DNA of 64,000 bases, from contig CAZIJH010000002.1 in the NCBI GenBank assembly GCA_964539655.1, positions 1-64,000 of the forward strand, given 5' to 3'. This DNA is from CAZIJH01 sp964539655. GTDB taxonomy: Archaea; Aenigmatarchaeota; Aenigmatarchaeia; CG10238-14; SCSR01. Below are positions 31,739 to 38,355 of this stretch, one piece after another; within the stretch, counting starts at the first letter, position 1; each line of letters begins with the position of its first letter. Both the position numbers and the translations under genes were made by a program. The notes below the pieces were generated by a model. That model was not told the origin of the DNA. It was given only the letters and a program-made list of their open reading frames with translations, and did not search any database.

Positions 31739-32272
31739 ATGCAGCGCTTGTTCATCGGGATTTTCATTCCGAAAGATTTAAAAGAAAGAATACTTTCGCT
31801 GCAGGGAAAGATAAAATCCGTGCATCAGGGCTGCAAATTCGTGGAACCTGAAAACATGCACGTCAGCCTGTCATTCATTGGAGCAACCGAGGACGATAAA
31901 GTTCCGGATATCGAGCAAAAATTGTCAGATGTCTGTAAAAATTTCAAAAAATTCAGCGTCCGAGTCGGCGGACTGAAGATCATACCGAGCGAAAAATATA
32001 TTCGAGTTCTCGCTCTGGACCTTTCGTCGGAAGACAACTTGGAAAGGCTGTCGAAAGAAATCAAAATTAATGTTGGAGGGGATGTCAAGCCTCCACATCT
32101 CACATTGTGCAGGATAAGCAGGCCAATTGACGACAAGGAAAGGTTTGTGGAGAAGTTGAAAGGAATTGACTGGACCGTAGGAAGTTTCGTGGCAGACAAG
32201 GTCTCTCTGATAAGCAGCGTGGTGTCCAGAAGCGGGCCAACATATACATCATTGCACGACTATGGTCTCTGA
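31739..32272 (+). CDS. thpR: RNA 2',3'-cyclic phosphodiesterase (LigT/ThpR, 2H family)
   Basis: This 177-residue 2H phosphoesterase has the two catalytic motifs MHVSLSFIG (H-x-S at about 40) and PHLTLCRIS (H-x-T, about 121), one from each half of the fold. The start QRLFIGIFIPKDLKERI is the usual LigT opening. It opens 2',3'-cyclic ends of RNA and ligates tRNA halves in vitro. It overlaps the end of dnaG by 24 bases on the other strand. Confidence 0.92.
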   Translation: MQRLFIGIFIPKDLKERILSLQGKIKSVHQGCKFVEPENMHVSLSFIGATEDDKVPDIEQKLSDVCKNFKKFSVRVGGLKIIPSEKYIRVLALDLSSEDNLERLSKEIKINVGGDVKPPHLTLCRISRPIDDKERFVEKLKGIDWTVGSFVADKVSLISSVVSRSGPTYTSLHDYGL

Positions 32273-33151
32273 ATTCGAATTGTTTATAACATCCTTAGGC
32301 GCCGTAATGAATTCCTTTAGCTCGCGCGCTTTCGGCTCCGACTTGTACTGCTCGATTGAAATTTTCTCGCGGAGCGTCTTGTAGATTTCTTTTTTTGTAA
32401 GATCCTCGACTTCTTTTCCCTGCGGCGCCCTCGATATATAATCTACTTCGCCGAGCTGCATGAATTCCTTGATTATCAAGTCCCCTCCCCTGTCGCCGTC
32501 GACAAAGAGCGTCACGACCTTTTCCCTGGAAAGGTTCACGATGTCTTCAGGAATGTTTATGCCGTCGATGCATATGGCGTTCTTGATTCCGTTCTTCAAA
32601 AGATTGATCACGTCAGACCTGCCCTCCACGATCACAATTTCATCGGACGTCAAAACTTCTGGGCCACACGAGAATCCTCGGTATTCCTGCAATTGCGAAA
32701 TCCTCGCGCTCTCCTTTATTTTTTCCGTCATCGTAAGAGACGACACATCCTCCTCTTCCATGCTCTCGAGAATTTCCTTCGCGCGGCCCATAACAAAATC
32801 GCGCTTTAATGAACGGACGTCCTTCATCTCTTTGATTTTCACTTTCGAGTTACAGGGACCGATTCTTTCTATCGTCTCGAGTGATGCCGCAATCAACGCT
32901 GTCTCCGAACTGTCCATGCTTGTAGGAATAATTATTTTTCCGATTGTCTTCGCCGACTCTGAAATTGCCTCGACATCTATTCTTCCTATTCGTCCGGTTC
33001 TCTGCAGCTCTCTCAGATCCAAATCAGGACCGAGCAATCCTTCCGTCTGCCCGAATATTGCGCCGATGATGTCAGGCTTTTCCACTATTCCGTCTGACGA
33101 GAACTCTGCCTCGATTAGATATTTTGTTGTAGACTGAGCTAATTTTACCAT
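32249..33151 (-). CDS. dnaG: Archaeal DnaG primase-like protein
   Basis: The 300-residue protein carries the archaeal DnaG N-terminal domain (DIIGAIFGQTEGLLGPDLDLRELQRTGRIGRI), then the TOPRIM domain (IVIVEGRSDVINLLKNGIKNAICIDG, VTLFVDGDRGGDLIIKEF, with E and DxD ligands). It is somewhat shorter than the 400-450 residues usual in archaea because it ends soon after the Toprim module. Archaeal DnaG acts with the exosome in RNA degradation and can also prime DNA. Its first 80 bases overlap the end of the small Toprim gene. Confidence 0.92.
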   Translation of the reverse strand: MVKLAQSTTKYLIEAEFSSDGIVEKPDIIGAIFGQTEGLLGPDLDLRELQRTGRIGRIDVEAISESAKTIGKIIIPTSMDSSETALIAASLETIERIGPCNSKVKIKEMKDVRSLKRDFVMGRAKEILESMEEEDVSSLTMTEKIKESARISQLQEYRGFSCGPEVLTSDEIVIVEGRSDVINLLKNGIKNAICIDGINIPEDIVNLSREKVVTLFVDGDRGGDLIIKEFMQLGEVDYISRAPQGKEVEDLTKKEIYKTLREKISIEQYKSEPKARELKEFITAPKDVINNSNSETIVVQ

Positions 33152-33533
33152 TAAATGATTCCTCCATGAAAGATGAAGTGATTAATTTTGTGACAGGCGT
33201 GATATCCTCTATGTGAGATACGTGAAACAGATTTCTGAATCTGTTGCGATGTTCCGAAAGCGTTTTTATTTCGTCGTGATTCAGCATTTTTTCGAGCAAG
33301 GACGCTTTCTCCTCGCCCTCTCTGTCGAAGTCTGTTAGTATCGTTACGGGATTTGTGTTTCGTGATTTTACCTTCTCGACAATCGCGTCGAGCGAATTTC
33401 CGGAAATGTCCATTACATTTTCCAAACCTAAAAGAGACAGCTGTTTTTTGTCGTTGACACCTTCGACTATGATAAGACCGTCTTCATCAAGCAAGTCCGT
33501 TTTGAATTTGATTATTTTTTCGATGTTGAACAT
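33072..33533 (-). CDS. Stand-alone small TOPRIM protein (RNase M5/primase-like)
   Basis: The 153 residues hold a Toprim core: LIIVEGVNDKKQLSLLGLENVMDISG (motif with the catalytic Glu), then VTILTDFDREGEEKASLLEKML (DxD). This is the small primase-like family seen in archaea, related to RNase M5 and the Toprim of DnaG. The 3' end overlaps dnaG by 80 bases in another frame. The tail SNRGRVLVRRNSGKA is encoded inside the overlap. Confidence 0.8.
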   Translation of the reverse strand: MFNIEKIIKFKTDLLDEDGLIIVEGVNDKKQLSLLGLENVMDISGNSLDAIVEKVKSRNTNPVTILTDFDREGEEKASLLEKMLNHDEIKTLSEHRNRFRNLFHVSHIEDITPVTKLITSSFMEESFNGKISSVYNKISNRGRVLVRRNSGKA

Positions 33534-33538
33534 AAATT

Positions 33539-34333
33539 TTATTCTATATTTTCGATGATGTCTCGCTCTGTGATAATTCCTTTGAGATTGCCGTCGGAAT
33601 CCAACACCGGAAGCCCGCCGACATCCTTTTCGGTCATTAATTTAACAGCTTCCGAAATATCTAAGCCTTTCGTTATTGAAAAGAAATTTTGCGAAGCTAT
33701 GCTGTCAATCGGATCTGCGCTGTTCCTAAATGTGAAATTCGTGTTCGCGAAATGCTTCAACATGTCCATCGACGAAACTATCCCAACCATCTTTTCTCCC
33801 TTGACGATCGGCATCCTCCTGTAATGAGTGTTCACCATAATTTTCAGCGCGTCGATTATTTTCGTCCCGCTCTTGAGAACAAAAGGCTTTTTTGTCATGA
33901 CGGACTCTACTGTCATGTTGAAGACATTCCCGTATACCACCCTGACGAAATTTCTTTCATTTACCATTCCAACGAGCTTTTTATCCTTCACAATAGGAGC
34001 TCCTCCGCGCTTGGAAAACATCAGTTTTTTCAAAACAAAATCGGCGGACTCGTCCGGGCTGCAGATAACAACCTGCCTCACCATTATCTCGGAAACCTTC
34101 TTGTCGAAATTTATATTTCTCAGAAGAGCGTCCAGAATATCCATAGTCGAAATTATTCCGACCATTTTTTTGGAATTGTCAAGGACCGGAAGCCGCCTGC
34201 TTCCGGACATTATCATTTTTTCGACTACGCTTTTTATTTTGTCGGAATCCGAGACGTAGTCCGGCATCGTGTTGGCTATCTTGATTACGCTGTCATACAT
34301 GTCCAATTTCGGACGCTCGATTTGCTCGTTCAT
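33539..34333 (-). CDS. Protein with four CBS domains
   Basis: The 264 residues form two CBS pairs: repeats at about 12-70, 80-135, 145-195 and 207-263, with typical ends such as KKMVGIISTMDIL, KKLVGMVNERNFV, EKMVGIVSSMDML and GNLKGIITERDII. CBS pairs bind adenine nucleotides or SAM, or sense charge. No catalytic domain is attached. ATG 34333 follows the stop of the next CBS gene by one base, so the two genes are coupled. An upstream start at 34417 would overlap that gene. Confidence 0.85.
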   Translation of the reverse strand: MNEQIERPKLDMYDSVIKIANTMPDYVSDSDKIKSVVEKMIMSGSRRLPVLDNSKKMVGIISTMDILDALLRNINFDKKVSEIMVRQVVICSPDESADFVLKKLMFSKRGGAPIVKDKKLVGMVNERNFVRVVYGNVFNMTVESVMTKKPFVLKSGTKIIDALKIMVNTHYRRMPIVKGEKMVGIVSSMDMLKHFANTNFTFRNSADPIDSIASQNFFSITKGLDISEAVKLMTEKDVGGLPVLDSDGNLKGIITERDIIENIE

Positions 34334-34334
34334 T

Positions 34335-34871
34335 CTACGATTCTTCCATGCAATCTTCGCAAGTCCAGACTCCGTCAATATTCTTGAGGTCGCTTGAAAA
34401 GTTCCCGCACACTTCACAGACTCCGGACGTGATTTTTTCCTTCAGTTCGAACGGCTCCTCTTTCATTTTCAACCTGTATTCGAGAAGGTCAACCATGTCG
34501 GGAGAAGACCTTGCAATGTCAGTCAGAGAAATCACGCCGACAATCTTTCCCTTGTCCGTGACCGGCAACCTGTGTATGTTGTTGTTCTTCATTTTCTTGA
34601 CTGCGAGAGTAACATCGTCATTCGGCTGCGTGGTTACTACCGGAGAACTCATAATCTCTTTGATTTTAATTTTTTGGGGAAGAATATTCTTGGAAACAAC
34701 TTTGCTTATGATATCGCTGTCGGACAAAACTCCTACAGGCTTCCCACTTTTTGTTACGACGAGAAAACCTCTCCTGTTCTCGCTCATGTCCAAAGCCGCG
34801 TCTTTGGCCGTCTTGCTTTCGTCGATCGTGTACGCGGGTTTCGACATTATTTCCTTGACAAACATCGGCAT
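34335..34871 (-). CDS. Two-CBS protein with C-terminal zinc ribbon
   Basis: The 178 residues hold one CBS pair (MSKPAYTIDESKTAKDAALDMSENRRGFLVV ... KPVGVLSDSDII, then MSSPVVTTQPNDDVTLAVKKMKNNNIHRLPVTDKGKIVGVISLTDIA) and a zinc ribbon at the end (GVCEVCGNFSSDLKNIDGVWTCEDC). The ribbon has C-x2-C ... C-x2-C. Such CBS-ribbon proteins are common in archaea and may sense nucleotides. Followed one base later by the four-CBS gene. Confidence 0.88.
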   Translation of the reverse strand: MPMFVKEIMSKPAYTIDESKTAKDAALDMSENRRGFLVVTKSGKPVGVLSDSDIISKVVSKNILPQKIKIKEIMSSPVVTTQPNDDVTLAVKKMKNNNIHRLPVTDKGKIVGVISLTDIARSSPDMVDLLEYRLKMKEEPFELKEKITSGVCEVCGNFSSDLKNIDGVWTCEDCMEES

Positions 34872-34897
34872 AAGATAATCACCTGTATATTATTTGT

Positions 34898-35224
34898 TTA
34901 CCCTCTTAAAAATTCGCTTATGTCCCTGCCGTCGCCAACCGCGATTTTTTTTTGAGGATGCATTATCCTGATTTTACCGTAACCGAAATCGACGACGAGA
35001 AAGAATGGTATTCCCTCCAAAGTTTCCTGCATGTAGTCGTAATAGTAGAACGGATTCCTCTTCGAAGATTTTATCTGAAGGAAAACACATTTTCCGCTTT
35101 TGATGCAAATGAGGTCGGCTTCTCCCAAGCTTGCCCCGGACCTTACAACCTTCCAATTGTTCTTTTCGAAAAGAAGGCGGATTTTCCTCTCGACCCTGTA
35201 CCCCTTTCTCTTGGAATTGAACAT
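34898..35224 (-). CDS. hjc: Holliday junction resolvase Hjc
   Basis: The 108-residue endonuclease has the archaeal Hjc core: KGYRVERKIRLLFEKNNWKVVRSGASLGEADLICIKSGKCVFLQIKSSKRNPFYY. The catalytic E (in GYRVERK), D (GEADLI), and E/Q-x-K (LQIKSS; Gln where many have Glu) can be placed, so the usual E-x-K is Q-x-K. It cuts four-way junctions in recombination. It lies in a replication/repair neighbourhood (Hel308, DnaG, PolB). Confidence 0.9.
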   Translation of the reverse strand: MFNSKRKGYRVERKIRLLFEKNNWKVVRSGASLGEADLICIKSGKCVFLQIKSSKRNPFYYYDYMQETLEGIPFFLVVDFGYGKIRIMHPQKKIAVGDGRDISEFLRG

Positions 35225-35266
35225 AATTTATATTTGCGCGCCGAGTAAAAGAATAAAGAGTTTGAT

Positions 35267-35950
35267 TTGAAAATGGAAATTCTCGTCATCAGCTGCATTC
35301 ACAACGACGTTGAGAACATGATGGTTCTTGTCGACAGGCTCGAAGGCAGAAAATTTGACGTCGTCGTGTGCCCGGGAGATTTTACAGATTACAAGCTTCC
35401 TCCGGGTTTCACGCAGCGCGATCTCGCAAAAATAGTGATCGAAGAGCTGAGGACGATTTCCAAAAATGTCATTGCTGTTCCAGGAAGCTGGGACAAAGAG
35501 ATAATAGACCTACTCGACAAGGAAAAGGTCAGCGTGCACGGAAAAGGCAGGATAATTGACGGAGTCGGATTCTACGGATACGGTGGGGGAAGGACTCCGT
35601 TCAACACTCCGTTCGAGCCCAGCGACGAGGAAATAGCAAAAGGCCTGAAGAATGCGTACAAGGATGTCGAAAAATCGCAGACGAAGATACAGATAACACA
35701 CATGCCGCCCGCGGGGACGAGAACAGATGTGATCTTCAGCGGAGCGCACGTCGGATCGGAGGCCATAAGGAAATTTATCGAGGAAAACTCCCCGGCCGCA
35801 GCGATCTGCTCGCACATACACGAGGCGAGAGGGATTGACACGCTCAACAAAACTAAAATTATCAACAGCGGAAGGTTCCCCGAGGGTTATGTTGGCATAA
35901 TTTCACTGAAGGAAGGAAACGTTTCAGCCGAAGTTGTAAATTTGATATAG
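35267..35950 (+). CDS. Calcineurin-type metallophosphoesterase
   Basis: This 227-residue single-domain metallophosphoesterase has SCIHND (motif I, D-x-H replaced by C-I-H), VVVCPGDFTDY (GDxxD), VPGSWDKE in the place of GNHE, ITHMPPAGT and CSHIHEARG. Two of the five usual motifs are changed (first D and GNH), as in some archaeal MPEs, so metal binding may be altered. The final part resembles small phosphodiesterases such as YfcE/MJ0936. A short leaderless-type spacing is visible at the start. Confidence 0.8.
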   Translation: MKMEILVISCIHNDVENMMVLVDRLEGRKFDVVVCPGDFTDYKLPPGFTQRDLAKIVIEELRTISKNVIAVPGSWDKEIIDLLDKEKVSVHGKGRIIDGVGFYGYGGGRTPFNTPFEPSDEEIAKGLKNAYKDVEKSQTKIQITHMPPAGTRTDVIFSGAHVGSEAIRKFIEENSPAAAICSHIHEARGIDTLNKTKIINSGRFPEGYVGIISLKEGNVSAEVVNLI

Positions 35951-36091
35951 ATTATGCAGTATACAAAATCCTTTTTATATCTAGAATCCCAATTTCTTGT
36001 TTACCCACAGCGGATTAACAAAAACCTTTGGAAAAAATTCAGCAATTTCACACAATCACAACATCAGCAGTCACAAAGGAAAAGACCCATA

Positions 36092-36511
36092 ATGAGTTTA
36101 GAGGAATCGCTGGTTGTAAAGGAATCTGTCATTGATTTTTCTGTCGATTCTATAGTACAGGAAAGGACCGAAGAGAGGGTCGACAACATAATTATTCTTG
36201 CCGAAAGGTTGGATTTTTTTGACATCCAGCTGCTGAGAAAGTTTTACATTACCGGGAAGGACTTTCCATATGACACGCAGCCGTACTGCTTCCCGATACT
36301 ATTCCTTGAAATGAAAGTGAACAACAAAATTTCAATCGGCCAGGAAGCCTTGAGAAAAAGATTGGACAACCTGACGAAACTCGGACTGATCGAGAAAATC
36401 GGAAGATCGAATCCGGCAAACTATTCTCCGGTCAAGGGATCCGAGCAGGTAGTGCGCGCACTGATCACAAGGTTCTTCGTAATTAATGGCCTGAACAAGT
36501 TTCTTGCCTAA
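36092..36511 (+). CDS. Winged-helix regulator
   Basis: The 139-residue protein is read from ATG 36092, since an AAAGGA site precedes it and the upstream extension to 35954 has no fold-like pattern. A TATA-like CTTTTTATAT (around 35979-35988) predicts a leader of about 80 bases. The C-terminal two-thirds form a winged helix (ISIGQEALRKRLDNLTKLGLIEKIGRSNPANYSPV). The N-terminal part is acidic. It borders an AT-rich repeat region, so it may bind there (inference). Confidence 0.6.
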   Translation: MSLEESLVVKESVIDFSVDSIVQERTEERVDNIIILAERLDFFDIQLLRKFYITGKDFPYDTQPYCFPILFLEMKVNNKISIGQEALRKRLDNLTKLGLIEKIGRSNPANYSPVKGSEQVVRALITRFFVINGLNKFLA

Positions 36512-36926
36512 GAAAAATATTTTCTGAAATGTTTCCTAAAATAGTTATGATGTTTCCAATTGTATTTTGAAACGTTTACAACCAATATTTGTGAATATTC
36601 CAACCATATTGTCTGAGGATTCAAACTGATTGCTGCGGAGATTCCAACAAAATTTTCTGACAAATCACAAAACTGTGCGAATAGGCAGGTGGCGACGAAA
36701 TTTTTCAAATCAAATCAAAAATCGATCAAAAATATTTATTATTATATTATTATAAAATAACATAGTTATTATATTATTATATTATTTTTCTGAAAACAAT
36801 ATATTTTATTATAAGTCAGGCGGCGTCGCCGGCTGCCTAAGCGAAAATTTTTTTGAAATCACATAATTAATGACAGATTTGGAATCCGGTAAGTTATTTA
36901 TATTATTGAAACTAATCATAGAAAAT
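36512..36926. other. AT-rich intergenic region with direct repeats (candidate origin or ncRNA locus)
   Basis: This 415-base stretch has no convincing gene. It holds (1) two copies of an ATTCCAACNANATTNTCTGA sequence at 36597-36616 and 36641-36660, matching at 17 of 20 positions; (2) an almost pure A/T tract 36731-36790 containing TTATTATATTATTATA exactly twice (36739-36754, 36766-36781); (3) a GC-rich hairpin AGGCGGC/GCTGCCT at 36818-36838, followed by a T-run at 36849-36854; (4) the TATA box of the next gene (36895-36904). Candidate uses are a replication origin, a structural RNA, or operators. Confidence 0.45.
36895..36904 (+). promoter_or_regulatory. TATA box of the AT-hook winged-helix gene
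   Basis: TATTTATATT ends 22 bases before ATG 36927, consistent with a leaderless transcript. This also decides against the upstream in-frame start at 36870. Confidence 0.6.
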
Positions 36927-37184
36927 ATGAAACGAGGCAGGCCGAACATAAGGCAGGTCATACAGTCGAGTTTGGTTGACATTCTGACGACATCACAGAC
37001 GCCGCTCACAGTTTCGACGCTCACAAGGTTCGTTTCCCAGCAGTCGAACAGGACGATAAGCTGGAACACGGTGCAAAAATACCTGAACGAGCTCATCGTA
37101 GCAGACAGAATCCAGGTAATAACTTTGCCTCACTCAAAATTCGAGAACAAAGACGGACTAACGGTTTATACTTTAAAGAAGTAA
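36927..37184 (+). CDS. AT-hook plus winged-helix protein
   Basis: Read from ATG 36927, the 85 residues open with KRGRPNIRQ, a core AT-hook (R-G-R-P) that binds the minor groove of AT-rich DNA. A helical DNA-binding domain follows (SSLVDILTTSQTPLTVSTLTRFV, ISWNTVQKYLNELIVADRIQVI) with wing FENKDGLTVYTLK. It lies between the AT-rich repeats and the polymerase operon, about 17 bases upstream of the DP1-like gene. It is a candidate binder of the adjacent AT-rich tract. Confidence 0.65.
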   Translation: MKRGRPNIRQVIQSSLVDILTTSQTPLTVSTLTRFVSQQSNRTISWNTVQKYLNELIVADRIQVITLPHSKFENKDGLTVYTLKK

Positions 37185-37200
37185 TTCTGAATGAAAATCC

Positions 37201-38352
37201 ATGGAAAAAGAAGAGATTGTCAGGAAGTTCCTCGAAGCCGGACTCCAGATAGACCTGAAGACATTGGAATATTTTCTTAATCATCAGAACAAGATAAGCT
37301 CATTTTTCTCCCTGATTGCAGAAAAAAGTCCAGGATCGCCGATAATAACTATCAATGTTGTCGAAAAGATGTTCTCGTCCAGCGACGAGCAGATCAGGGT
37401 CCTTAAGGAATTTTCTCCTTTCAAAAAAGAAATAACAATCGAGCAGCAGGTCGAGCTGCTAAACCAAAAATACAATGGCGTATCCGAAATTCTGCTGAAA
37501 AAAATTGATCTGATGGGCGTGATTTCCATAAACAAGATAGACAAAAATCTCAGAAAATTCTCAATAATCGGAATGGTGAGGGAGAAGGATGACGAGGAAA
37601 AAACGGCTCTGGTCGAAGACAAGACTGGAAAATTGTCGGTCTCGTTCCAAAAGCAGGAAGAATTTGCGCTTTTGGAGGATGATGACGTAATCGGACTTGT
37701 TATAGACAATTTTAACGATAAGCTGTCGTGCACAAAAATAGTGTGGCCAGACATACCGCTCAGGAGAGAATCCACACGCACGTCTAAAAAATTAAACCTT
37801 TCGTTCGTAGCGACTGCAGACATCCTTGAAAAAATGGGCGGGTGGCTTAAGTCGAACAGCAAGGAAGAAAACATAATTTTTATCGCTTCAAAGACGGACG
37901 GAATCGAAAAATTCTCGGGTGAGAATCCGAACACCACAATAATCACGTACAACGAAAACATTCCACTAACCCCGATGGGCAACAGTAGAATAATCGGAAT
38001 AAATCACAATTCGGTAGTCGGAATCGGCCCGGTAAATGTCATGGTCTTGGAAAGAAAACTTTTCGAGGAGTATCTTGCTCCAGGAAAAGATGTTGATGCC
38101 AAGGACGTGATAATAAAATTTTTGAAGAAAAGATTTCTTGCCGGAAAAATAAATTACATAGAAAGAAAATTCGTCTCGGATTTTTTCCTCAACCAAATAC
38201 CGGACATGATTTTTGTAATGGGCTCTGAAAATTTTAGCGAGTCGAATTATAAAAACGCCACGATAGTCAGCATGCCAGACTCGAACAACAGCAAATTTTT
38301 CTATTTTGTAAAGCTTGACAGCCGGGAAAGTATTAAAGTTGATCTAACGTAG
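37201..38352 (+). CDS. Inactivated DP1-like B-subunit of a DNA polymerase
   Basis: The 383 residues align in plan with PolD small subunit DP1. An N-terminal helical region, an OB fold (about 100-185: FSIIGMVREKDDEEKTALVEDKTGKLSVSF ... DDDVIGLVIDNFNDKL) and VWPDIPL are followed by the phosphoesterase-like domain. The catalytic motifs are lost: the D-x-H place reads TADIL (D207, no His), GDxVDG reads SKTDGI (230-235), no GNHD is found, and the last GHxH reads GSEN (341-344). It is therefore a non-catalytic B-subunit, as in eukaryotic Pol alpha/delta/epsilon. It ends 3 bases before PolB. Confidence 0.85.
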   Translation: MEKEEIVRKFLEAGLQIDLKTLEYFLNHQNKISSFFSLIAEKSPGSPIITINVVEKMFSSSDEQIRVLKEFSPFKKEITIEQQVELLNQKYNGVSEILLKKIDLMGVISINKIDKNLRKFSIIGMVREKDDEEKTALVEDKTGKLSVSFQKQEEFALLEDDDVIGLVIDNFNDKLSCTKIVWPDIPLRRESTRTSKKLNLSFVATADILEKMGGWLKSNSKEENIIFIASKTDGIEKFSGENPNTTIITYNENIPLTPMGNSRIIGINHNSVVGIGPVNVMVLERKLFEEYLAPGKDVDAKDVIIKFLKKRFLAGKINYIERKFVSDFFLNQIPDMIFVMGSENFSESNYKNATIVSMPDSNNSKFFYFVKLDSRESIKVDLT

Positions 38353-38355
38353 GGA

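Noticed and set aside
36731..36790. AT tract as a transposon end
   Set aside because: No transposase, terminal inverted repeats or target-site duplication was found nearby.
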